From contig JBHHZM010000001.1 in assembly GCA_046758065.1 (NCBI GenBank), forward strand, positions 1 to 64,000: 64,000 nucleotides of DNA, written 5' to 3'. The DNA comes from JBHHZM01 sp046758065. GTDB taxonomy: Bacteria > Pseudomonadota > Alphaproteobacteria > JAAXGF01. The notes under the pieces were generated by a model. The model was not told the DNA's origin. It did no database searches and worked only from the letters and a program-made list of their open reading frames with translations. Of the stretch, positions 1-7,567 are shown in pieces (the first letter of the stretch is position 1; every line of letters begins with the position of its first letter). A program made the translations under genes and the position numbers.

Positions 1-345
1 AATCAGGAGCTTACGCCAATTCTCCATTTTTCCACCAACCTTGCGACACCACCACGCGATGATCGACAACAAGCTCACGCAAGGCTGCGATCAGGAGGGC
101 GAGGGATCAGAGCCAAGCTAACAAGCGGCTGAAGCTTGACGCTTCCCCCTGCATTAGGGCCATGTTGCCTGAGAGTCCTCTCTGTTGTGAACTTGCCCCC
201 AACGTTGAACCGCCCGGGCCGCGAGCCGAACTGGACTCGCGGCGCGAATCCCCTATATGTTTTGCGCCGTCCGAGAGCCGTTACGCAGGCGCCTGCACGA
301 CGGCTCGAATTTCGCCCGCCGGCCGCCGAATTCCAGGAGACAGCG
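1..345 (+). promoter_or_regulatory. ahcY upstream region and structured leader
   Basis: No gene is visible here. A possible sigma70 promoter has TGGACT at 232-237 and TATATG at 254-259, spacer 16. Two inverted repeats follow or overlap it: GGCGC (241-245) with GCGCC (264-268), and GAGCCGT (275-281) with ACGGCTC (300-306). The second encloses the 12-base palindrome GCAGGCGCCTGC (285-296). A ribosome binding site AGGAGA (335-340) precedes the ahcY start. I looked for the SAH riboswitch pattern known upstream of ahcY in other proteobacteria and do not recognise it. The first 130 bases show nothing I can name. Confidence 0.35.
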
Positions 346-1641
346 ATGCCCGAGTTTACCGACTACAAGGTCGCCGACATCTCGCTCAAGGACTGGGGCC
401 GCAAGGAAGTCAATATCGCCGAGACCGAGATGCCCGGGCTGATGGCGCTGCGGCGCGAATACGGCGCCGCCAAGCCGCTGGCGGGCGCGCGCATCGCCGG
501 TTGCCTGCACATGACGATCCAGACCGCGGTGCTGATCGAGACCCTGATCGAGCTCGGCGCCGAGGTCCGCTGGAGCTCGTGCAACATCTTCTCGACCCAG
601 GACCAGGCGGCGGCGGCGATGGCGGCGCGCGGCGTCCCGGTGTTCGCCTGGAAAGGCGAAACCGAGGACGAGTACGAATGGTGCATCGAGCAGACCATCT
701 TCGGCCCCGACGGCTGGCGCCCCAACATGCTGCTCGACGACGGCGGCGACCTCACCCTCGTCATGCACCAGAAACACGCCGAGCTCATGGCCGGGGTGCG
801 CGGACTGTCCGAGGAGACCACCACGGGCGTGCACCGGCTCTACGACATGGAGCGTCAGGGCACGCTCATGGCGCCGGCGCTGAACGTCAACGATTCGGTC
901 ACCAAGTCCAAGTTCGACAACCTGTACGGCTGCCGCGAGTCCCTGGTCGACGGCATCAAACGCGCGACCGACGTGATGCTCGCCGGCAAGGTCGCGGTGG
1001 TGTGCGGCTTCGGCGAAGTCGGCAAGGGCTCGGCGATGAGCCTGCGCGGCCAGGGCGCGCGGGTGATGGTCACCGAGATCGACCCGATCTGCGCGCTGCA
1101 GGCGGCGATGGAAGGTTACGAGGTGGTGACCATGGATCAGGCGGCGCCCCTCGGCGACCTCTTCGTCACCGCCACCGGCAACGTCGACGTCATCACCGTC
1201 GAGCACATGCGCGCCATGAAGGATCGCGCCATCGTCTGCAACATCGGACATTTCGACAGCGAGATCCAGATCTCGGCGCTCAAGAACCTCAAGTGGGACG
1301 AGGTCAAACCCCAGGTCGACGAGGTCGAGTTCCCCGACGGCAAGCGCCTGATCGTGCTGGCGAAGGGGCGGCTGGTGAACCTGGGTTGCGCCACCGGGCA
1401 CCCCAGCTTCGTCATGAGCACTTCTTTCACCAACCAGGTGCTGGCGCAGATCGAACTGTGGAACAACCCGGATCGCTATGAGAACAAGGTCTACGTCCTG
1501 CCCAAGCGTCTCGACGAGAAGGTCGCCTCGCTGCATCTCGAAAAACTGGGGGTGAATCTCACGCGGCTGACGGACAAGCAGGCCGAGTACCTCGGCCTCG
1601 ACGCCGACGGACCCTACAAGCCCGACCACTACCGCTATTAG
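346..1641 (+). CDS. ahcY: Adenosylhomocysteinase (S-adenosylhomocysteine hydrolase)
   Basis: Cytoplasmic NAD-dependent enzyme that splits S-adenosylhomocysteine into adenosine and homocysteine, removing the product inhibitor of methyltransferases and feeding the methionine cycle. The 431-residue protein has the substrate/catalytic segment [11 protein letters not shown] (about residues 184-194), the Rossmann NAD motif GFGEVGKG (about 220-227), the GHFD element and the family C-terminus KPDHYRY. The frame is open further upstream, but ATG at 346 is chosen because AGGAGA lies 5 bases before it and the protein then starts at the usual family N-terminus. It is followed 36 bases downstream by the DivL-like kinase on the same strand, a neighbourhood I recall from other alphaproteobacteria. 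Confidence 0.97.
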   Translation: MPEFTDYKVADISLKDWGRKEVNIAETEMPGLMALRREYGAAKPLAGARIAGCLHMTIQTAVLIETLIELGAEVRWSSCNIFSTQDQAAAAMAARGVPVFAWKGETEDEYEWCIEQTIFGPDGWRPNMLLDDGGDLTLVMHQKHAELMAGVRGLSEETTTGVHRLYDMERQGTLMAPALNVNDSVTKSKFDNLYGCRESLVDGIKRATDVMLAGKVAVVCGFGEVGKGSAMSLRGQGARVMVTEIDPICALQAAMEGYEVVTMDQAAPLGDLFVTATGNVDVITVEHMRAMKDRAIVCNIGHFDSEIQISALKNLKWDEVKPQVDEVEFPDGKRLIVLAKGRLVNLGCATGHPSFVMSTSFTNQVLAQIELWNNPDRYENKVYVLPKRLDEKVASLHLEKLGVNLTRLTDKQAEYLGLDADGPYKPDHYRY

Positions 1642-1677
1642 AATGCGCGGCGGCGCGCCGATCCAACGCCGACTGTA

Positions 1678-4173
1678 GTGCGCGGCGGCGAGTTCGGGTA
1701 CAAGAGGCCCGACGTGGCCGGAAAGAGACAGTCGGGACAGGTGACGGCGGCGTGGCCGTGGGTTCTCGCCGCCGGGGCGACCGCCGTGCTGGCGGCGGCG
1801 GCTCTCGTCGCCGCCAGCGGCGTCACCGGCGGCACCGCGGCGCTGGTGTTCGTCGCCGCCGCCTTCCTCGTCGCCGCGCTGACCTTCGGTCTTCAGGCCC
1901 AGAGGCATAGCCGCGCGGTCGCGGCCGAGCAGCGGCGGAGCGCGACGCTCGATGCGCTCCTCACCGGCGCTCCGGGCGCCTGGTACTTCTGGGACCTGCG
2001 TGACGGCGGCGAACGTCGTTCGCCGCGGCTCGCCGCCTTGCTCGGGCTCGACGACGGGAGCGCCGGCTTCGAGGCGGTCATCGCTCGTTTCGACGGCGAC
2101 GGCGCCCATGCCTTGAGCGAGGCGCTCGCCAAACTGCGCGCCGGCGGCGAGGGGTTCGAACTGAGCCTCGGCGACTGCGAAGGAAAGCGCCGTTTCCGCG
2201 CCGAGGGCCGCCTCGTCGAGGACGGGAGCGCGACGCCGGTCGGCGCAGTATTGTGGATCAGCGACATTAGCGACCTCGCCGCCGAGATCGCCGCCGTCCG
2301 CGCCGAGCGCGCCCGCCTCGAGAACACCCTCGACGCCATCCCGCTGCCGCTGTGGCGGCGCGCCACCGACCTCTCGCTGGTCTACTGCAACCGCGCCTAT
2401 GCCGACATCGTCGAGATCGACGCCGGAACCGCCGTGGCGGGAGCGGGCGTCGAGCTGGTCGGAGAGGCGGAACGCGCCTGGGGGCAGGCGCTCGCCCGCG
2501 AGGCCTGCGAGGCCGGGACGCTGCGCGCCGCCGACCATCATGTGGTGGTCGACGGGGCACGCCGGATGCTCAGGATCAACGAAGCGCCGCTCGAAGGCGG
2601 CACCCTGGGCATCGCCTGGGACGTCACCGACGTCGAAGACGCCAACCGCGATCTCGCGCGCCATATCGCCGCCCATGCCGAGGTGCTCGAGAACCTGGCG
2701 ACGGCGATCGCCATCTTCGGTTCCGACAGGCAGCTCAAATTCTTCAACAGCGCCTACGCCAGGCTGTGGCGGGTCGGTGAGGACTGGCTGCGGGACGAGC
2801 CGACGCTCGGCGAGATTCTCGAAGCGTTGCGCGCCACGCATCGCATCGCCGATGTTCCCGATTTCCCCGCCTTCAAGAAGAAGCGCGAGGCGATGTTCAC
2901 CGACCTCATCGAGCCCCACGAGGAGCTTCTGCACCTGCCCGACGGCACCACCCTGCGCATGATCGTGACGCCGCACCCCTTCGGCGGGCTGCTCTTTACC
3001 TTCGAGGACGTGACCGCGCGGCTCGAGCTCGAGCGCAACCTGAATACCTTGATCGCCGTCCAGCGGGAAACCCTCGACAATCTCTACGAGGGGATCGCCG
3101 TGTTCGGCAGCGACGGCCGGCTCAAGCTGAGCAATCCGGGCTTCGCCCGGCTATGGAGCCTGGAGCCGCAGGAGCTCGCGGGCGAACCGCACATCGCCGA
3201 CGTCGTCGAACGCGGCAAGGCGCTCTACGATTACGGCGACGACTGGGACACGTACAAGGCGCACATCGTCGCGCGGACAACCGACCGGGTCCCGGCCTTC
3301 GACCGGTTGGAGCGGCGCGATCAAACGGTGCTCCACTGGGCGAGCGTACCGCTGCCCGATGGCGCCACGCTGATGACCTATCTCGACGTGACCGATAGTA
3401 TCAAGGTCGAGCGCGCCCTGCGCGAACGCGCCGAGGCGCTCGAAGCCGCCGACCGGCTGAAAACCGAGTTCATCGCCAGCGTTTCCTACGAGCTGCGCAC
3501 GCCGCTCAACACCATCATCGGCTTCAGCGAACTGCTCGACGGCGCGTTCTTCGGTGAGCTCAACGCGCGTCAGGTCGAGTATGTCAAGGGCATCCTCGAA
3601 TCGTCGCAGCAGCTCCTGCAGCTCATCAACGACATCCTCGACCTTGCCTCAATAGAGGCGGGGCACATCGAACTCGACCTGGACAACTTCGACATCGACC
3701 TGGCGCTCAGGAGCGTGATCACGCTGGGCGGCCACAACCTCGGCGTCGACAACGTCAAGGTCGAATACGATCGTTCGGGCGAGCTTGGCGAAATGGTCGG
3801 CGACGAGAAGCGGATCAAGCAGGTGGTTTTCCATCTGCTCACCAACGCGGTCAAGTTCAGCTTGCCCGAGGGCAAGGTCACGCTTGCCGTCGAGCGCGAC
3901 CAAGACCGAATCGCCATCGCCGTCAGCGACTCGGGTATCGGCATCGCCGACGCCGACAAGCGACACGTCTTCGATCGCTTCTGGCGCGGCGACGAGGTGC
4001 GGGCGCGACGGCAAGGCGGTGGGCTCGGCCTGGCGCTGGTGAAGTCGTTCGTCGAACTGCACGGCGGCGAGGTGGAACTCGATTCCCGACCGGGACAGGG
4101 GACGCGCGTCACCTGCCGTCTGCCCGTCGATGCCCGCGCCGCGCTCGAAGCCATGGCGCGCAGCGACGAGTAA
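1678..4173 (+). CDS. divL: DivL-like multi-PAS sensor kinase with Tyr at the phospho-acceptor site
   Basis: Membrane-anchored protein of up to 831 residues. Two hydrophobic helices (about residues 22-70) are followed by four PAS-like units (about 90-200, 205-320, 325-440, 455-570), a HisKA-type dimerisation helix and an HATPase domain. The ATPase has its N box (around LLTNAVKFS), DSGIGI and GGGLGLALVK. The H box reads VSYELRTPLN: the histidine is replaced by Tyr604 (TAC, 3487-3489). In Caulobacter, DivL has this same substitution plus tandem PAS domains and acts on the CckA-CtrA cell-cycle pathway. The DivL assignment is an inference from architecture, the Tyr and the ahcY-tsaE neighbourhood. 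The start is uncertain: GTG 1678 is the longest, GTG 1714 follows a weak AGAGG, and GTG 1741 is also possible. Confidence 0.7.
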   Translation: MRGGEFGYKRPDVAGKRQSGQVTAAWPWVLAAGATAVLAAAALVAASGVTGGTAALVFVAAAFLVAALTFGLQAQRHSRAVAAEQRRSATLDALLTGAPGAWYFWDLRDGGERRSPRLAALLGLDDGSAGFEAVIARFDGDGAHALSEALAKLRAGGEGFELSLGDCEGKRRFRAEGRLVEDGSATPVGAVLWISDISDLAAEIAAVRAERARLENTLDAIPLPLWRRATDLSLVYCNRAYADIVEIDAGTAVAGAGVELVGEAERAWGQALAREACEAGTLRAADHHVVVDGARRMLRINEAPLEGGTLGIAWDVTDVEDANRDLARHIAAHAEVLENLATAIAIFGSDRQLKFFNSAYARLWRVGEDWLRDEPTLGEILEALRATHRIADVPDFPAFKKKREAMFTDLIEPHEELLHLPDGTTLRMIVTPHPFGGLLFTFEDVTARLELERNLNTLIAVQRETLDNLYEGIAVFGSDGRLKLSNPGFARLWSLEPQELAGEPHIADVVERGKALYDYGDDWDTYKAHIVARTTDRVPAFDRLERRDQTVLHWASVPLPDGATLMTYLDVTDSIKVERALRERAEALEAADRLKTEFIASVSYELRTPLNTIIGFSELLDGAFFGELNARQVEYVKGILESSQQLLQLINDILDLASIEAGHIELDLDNFDIDLALRSVITLGGHNLGVDNVKVEYDRSGELGEMVGDEKRIKQVVFHLLTNAVKFSLPEGKVTLAVERDQDRIAIAVSDSGIGIADADKRHVFDRFWRGDEVRARRQGGGLGLALVKSFVELHGGEVELDSRPGQGTRVTCRLPVDARAALEAMARSDE

Positions 4174-4179
4174 CCCGGA

Positions 4180-5223
4180 TTAGCCGCGCGAGGCCTCCGC
4201 GGCGTCGTCGGGCCCGGGAATGCCCTTGGTGGTCGAATACTCGAAATGGAGTTCCCGGTCGGGATAGACGAGGGGGTAAATGGCGTGCGCCGCCATGGCG
4301 GCTTCGGAGAAGCCCGAAAGGATGAGCTTGAGCTTGCCGGGATAGGTGACGATGTCGCCGATGGCGAAGACGCCAGGAAGGTTGGTCTGACTGGTCGCCG
4401 GGTCGACCGCGATTTGCTTGCGTTCGAGCGCCAGACCCCAGTCGGCGATCGGCCCAAGCTCCATTGCCAGACCGTAGAACGGCAGCAGCGCATCGGCCTC
4501 GAGGCGGCGCTCGCTGCCGTCGAAGGCGCGCACCACCACGGCGTCGAGCCGTCCGTCGCCGCCCTCGAGCGCGGCAAGCTGATACGGCACGACGAGTTCG
4601 ATGGCGCCGTCGTCGGCGAGGCGCTTCATGCGCTCTACGCTCTCCGGTGCGCCGCGGAACTTGGGACGGCGATGGACGACGTAGATCTTCGCCGCCACTT
4701 CGGCGAGCGACAGCACCCAGTCGACCGCCGAATCGCCGCCGCCGGCGATGACGATACGTTTGTCCCGGAAGTCCCTGCGCCGGCGCACCATGTAGAATAC
4801 GCTCTTGCCTTCGTAGTCCTCGATGCCGGGCAACGGCGGGCGATGGGGGCCGAAGGCGCCGCAGCCGGCAGCGACGACGACCGCCTTGCAGGCGATGGCG
4901 ACGTCCTGCGAGGTGCCGACGCGAAATCCGCCTTCGACCCGTTCGACCTTCGTTACCTGCTGGCCGAGATGGTAGGTCGGCGCGAAGGGCGCCGCCTGCT
5001 CGGCGAGCCTGTCGATCAGTTCGCCCGCCTCGATCCGCGGGTAGCCGGGGATGTCGTAGATCGGTTTCTCGGGATAGAGCGCGCTGCACTGACCGCCGGT
5101 TTCCTCGAGCACGTCGACGACATGGCAGCGCATGCGCAGCATTCCGGCCTCGAATACGGCGAACAGACCGACGGGGCCGGCGCCGATGATCACGATGTCG
5201 GTTTCGTGTTGCGTCGCGGACAT
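4180..5223 (-). CDS. Ferredoxin/flavodoxin-NADP reductase, thioredoxin-reductase-like type
   Basis: FAD/NADP flavoprotein of 347 residues. The N-terminal FAD motif is GAGPVGLFAVFEAG (about residues 13-26), the second dinucleotide motif is GGGDSAVDW (about 160-168), and a C-terminal FAD-contact stretch reads FAIGDIVTYPGKLKL. It has GGQCSALYP where bacterial thioredoxin reductases carry their fold. The redox CxxC of thioredoxin reductase is missing from the NADP domain, which points to the dimeric ferredoxin-NADP reductase group (YumC-like). The likely role is electron exchange between NADPH and ferredoxin or flavodoxin. ATG at 5223 is chosen because it gives the standard N-terminus (TDIVIIGAGPVG follows closely). 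It converges with divL, with 6 bases between the stops, and diverges from tsaE. Confidence 0.88.
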   Translation of the reverse strand: MSATQHETDIVIIGAGPVGLFAVFEAGMLRMRCHVVDVLEETGGQCSALYPEKPIYDIPGYPRIEAGELIDRLAEQAAPFAPTYHLGQQVTKVERVEGGFRVGTSQDVAIACKAVVVAAGCGAFGPHRPPLPGIEDYEGKSVFYMVRRRRDFRDKRIVIAGGGDSAVDWVLSLAEVAAKIYVVHRRPKFRGAPESVERMKRLADDGAIELVVPYQLAALEGGDGRLDAVVVRAFDGSERRLEADALLPFYGLAMELGPIADWGLALERKQIAVDPATSQTNLPGVFAIGDIVTYPGKLKLILSGFSEAAMAAHAIYPLVYPDRELHFEYSTTKGIPGPDDAAEASRG

Positions 5224-5346
5224 GCGCGCTCCGGGTTGGGCGGGCGGAGAATTGCTCCTAACATGGCGGCCTGCGCGTTCGAGCGCAAGTCTCCGCACCG
5301 TCCCCCGGTTGCGGAATTTCACTTGGCGACGCCAGAGCGAGATGTG

Positions 5347-5850
5347 ATGAGATCGAACCATGCTGACAGCGCACCCCGCCAGGCCGAGGTCGCGCTGCCG
5401 GATCGCGACGCGACGCGACGCTTCGCCGCGCGACTCGCGTCCCTGCTGCGACCCGGCGATGTCGTCGCGCTCGGTGGCGCTCTGGGAAGCGGCAAGACGA
5501 CGCTTGCGCGCGACATTATCGAGACGCTCGCCGGCGGTCCCTGCGAGGTGCCGAGCCCGACGTTCACGCTGGCGCAGACCTACGAGGTCGGCGGGCTGCT
5601 CGTCTGGCATTTCGACCTCTACCGCATCGGGCGGCCCGAGGAGATCCTCGAGCTCGGCTTCGAGGAAGCGTTGGCCGAAGGCGTTGCGCTGGTCGAATGG
5701 CCCGAACGTTTGGGGCCGTTCCTCCCCGGCGACCGGCTCGAGGTGACGCTCGTTGCGGATGCCGCGCCCGACGCCCGCAGCGTGCGCCTCGCCGGTTTCG
5801 GTTCGTGGCGCGTGCGCCTCGCCCGCCTGGTGAGTAAAGCCGGTGACTGA
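5347..5850 (+). CDS. tsaE: tRNA threonylcarbamoyladenosine biosynthesis ATPase TsaE
   Basis: Small ATPase that partners TsaB and TsaD in making the t6A modification on ANN-decoding tRNAs. The 167-residue protein has Walker A GALGSGKTTLARDI (about residues 43-56), the SPTFTLAQTY motif and a Walker B-like WHFDLYRIG, followed by the VEWPERLG signature. Length matches the family. The start is taken at ATG 5347; a GTG immediately before it (5344) is in frame and cannot be excluded. The last 8 bases overlap the GTG start of amgK, so the two are translationally coupled and head the tsaE-amgK-murU-addB-addA run. Confidence 0.95.
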   Translation: MRSNHADSAPRQAEVALPDRDATRRFAARLASLLRPGDVVALGGALGSGKTTLARDIIETLAGGPCEVPSPTFTLAQTYEVGGLLVWHFDLYRIGRPEEILELGFEEALAEGVALVEWPERLGPFLPGDRLEVTLVADAAPDARSVRLAGFGSWRVRLARLVSKAGD

Positions 5851-6844
5851 GCGCGCCCGGGAGATCGCGGCTTTCCTGGCCGCCCACGGCTGGGACGGCG
5901 CGACCCGCCGGGCGCTCGCCGGCGATGCCTCGTTCCGGCGCTACGAAAGGCTGTGCCACGGCCGCCGTCGCGCCGTACTGATGGACGCCCCGCCCGACCA
6001 CGAGGACGTGCAACCATTTCTCGCGATCGCCCGCCACCTCAAGACGCTCGGCTTCAGCGCCCCGGCCGTGCTCGCCGCCGACGTGCAGGCCGGACTTCTG
6101 CTGCTCGAGGACCTGGGCGACGATCTCTATACCCGCCTGCTCGCCGATGGCGGCGAGGAGACCGCGCTGTACGCCGCGGCCGTCGACCTGCTGGTCGCGT
6201 TGCACGGCGCGTCAGTGCGCGGACTCGACGTGCCGTCCTACGACGACGCCCGCCTGCATGCGGAAACCGACCTCCTGGTCGACTGGTTTCTGCCGGCAAG
6301 CGCCGGGACGGAAACGCCCGAAGCGGTGCGCGCGGCCTACCGCGCGGCCTGGGACGCCGTTTTCCCGCTGGCGCGGGTCGGCGGCGAAACGCTGGTTTTG
6401 CGCGACTACCACGCCGATAACCTGCTGTGGCTTCCCGAGCGCCGCGGCGTCGCGCGCGTCGGGCTGCTCGATTTTCAGGACGCGGTGATCGGCCCGCCCG
6501 CGTACGATCTCGTCTCGCTGCTGGAAGATGCCCGCCGCGACGTGGCGAAGCCGACGGTCGAGGCCATGATCGCGCGCTATCTCGACGCCCGGCCCGAACT
6601 GGACGCCGCCGCCTTCGCCGCCGCCTACGCGGTGCTCGGCGCCCAGCGCAACTGCAAGATCGTCGGCATTTTCACGCGGCTGTGGAAACGCGACGGCAAA
6701 CCCGGCTACCTCGACTATCTGCCGCGCGTCTGGGGCCATCTCGCACGCGACCTCGCGCATCCGGCGCTCGCGCCGGTCAGGCGTTGGTTCGACGCCCATG
6801 TTCCGCCCGGGATGCGCGGACCCGTCAAGGCGCTGGCGACATGA
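5843..6844 (+). CDS. amgK: N-acetylmuramate/N-acetylglucosamine anomeric kinase AmgK
   Basis: Phosphotransferase-family kinase of 333 residues. It carries the catalytic loop RDYHADN (about residues 187-193), as in aminoglycoside kinases, and the metal-binding LLDFQDAVIGPPAYDLVSLL (about 209-228). AmgK phosphorylates MurNAc or GlcNAc at the anomeric position in the cell-wall recycling route that bypasses MurA and is therefore insensitive to fosfomycin. The assignment to AmgK rather than a generic aminoglycoside phosphotransferase rests on the next gene being its pathway partner, a MurU-type nucleotidyltransferase that overlaps it by 4 bases. GTG start at 5843 within the tsaE stop. Confidence 0.85.
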   Translation: MTERAREIAAFLAAHGWDGATRRALAGDASFRRYERLCHGRRRAVLMDAPPDHEDVQPFLAIARHLKTLGFSAPAVLAADVQAGLLLLEDLGDDLYTRLLADGGEETALYAAAVDLLVALHGASVRGLDVPSYDDARLHAETDLLVDWFLPASAGTETPEAVRAAYRAAWDAVFPLARVGGETLVLRDYHADNLLWLPERRGVARVGLLDFQDAVIGPPAYDLVSLLEDARRDVAKPTVEAMIARYLDARPELDAAAFAAAYAVLGAQRNCKIVGIFTRLWKRDGKPGYLDYLPRVWGHLARDLAHPALAPVRRWFDAHVPPGMRGPVKALAT

Positions 6845-7563
6845 CGCCCGAGACCGCCATGGTGCTGGCCGCCGGACGCGGCGAACGCCTGCGCCCGCTG
6901 ACCGATGCGCGTCCCAAGCCGCTCGTCGAGGTCGCCGGCAAGGCGCTGATCGATCACGTCCTCGACCGCCTCGCCGCGGCCGGGGTGACGCGCGCCGTTG
7001 TCAACCTCTGGTACATGGCCGGGACGATCGAACGCCATCTCGCGGACCGTCGCCGGCCGGCCATCGCGCTGTCGCACGAGTCCGAGCTGCTCGACACCGG
7101 CGGCGGAGTCGTCAACGCGCTCGGGCTGCTCGGCGACGCGCCTTTCTACGCGGTCAACAGCGACGTACTGTGGCGCGATTCGGGCGCAAGCGCGCTTGGG
7201 CGACTCGCCGCCGTCTGGGACGGCGGCGCGATGGACGCGCTGTTGCTCGTGGTGCCGGTCGAGCGCGCCGTCGGTTACGAGGGCCGCGGCGACTTCGAAC
7301 GCGACCCGAACGGCGGTTTGCGCCGGCGCGGCGCGGCAGCGCATGCGTCTTACGTCTTTACCGGCGTTCAGCTCCTGCATCCGCGACTGTTCCGCGACGC
7401 CCCCGCCGGTCCGTTCTCGCTCAACCTGGTCTACGACCGGGCGCTCGCCGCCGGCCGGCTGCGCGGCCTCGTCCACGCCGGCGACTGGCTGCACGTCGGC
7501 ACCCTCGCCGGGCTGGCCGAGGCCGAGCGGCGGCTTGGCGAAGCGCCTGGCGGGAGCGATTGA
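6841..7563 (+). CDS. murU: N-acetylmuramate alpha-1-phosphate uridylyltransferase MurU
   Basis: Nucleotidyltransferase of 240 residues starting at the ATGA overlap with amgK. The N-terminal signature is VLAAGRGERLRPLTDARPKP (about residues 7-26), followed by LLDTGGGVVNAL and VNSDVLW, which fit the sugar-1-phosphate nucleotidyltransferase fold. Next to AmgK, the expected reaction is UTP plus MurNAc-alpha-1-phosphate to UDP-MurNAc, feeding peptidoglycan synthesis with recycled sugar. A mannose-1-phosphate guanylyltransferase-like activity would be the alternative from sequence alone. addB begins 5 bases after the stop. Confidence 0.85.
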   Translation: MTPETAMVLAAGRGERLRPLTDARPKPLVEVAGKALIDHVLDRLAAAGVTRAVVNLWYMAGTIERHLADRRRPAIALSHESELLDTGGGVVNALGLLGDAPFYAVNSDVLWRDSGASALGRLAAVWDGGAMDALLLVVPVERAVGYEGRGDFERDPNGGLRRRGAAAHASYVFTGVQLLHPRLFRDAPAGPFSLNLVYDRALAAGRLRGLVHAGDWLHVGTLAGLAEAERRLGEAPGGSD

Positions 7564-7567
7564 CGCG

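Noticed and set aside
180..345. SAH riboswitch before ahcY.
   Set aside because: The conserved core of that riboswitch class is not recognisable; only generic stem-loops are present.
253..2976. A very long open frame on the minus strand across ahcY and divL (about 900 codons).
   Set aside because: It is the antisense shadow of two well-supported genes in high-GC DNA; its product is low-complexity, rich in Arg, Gly and His, and shows no domain.
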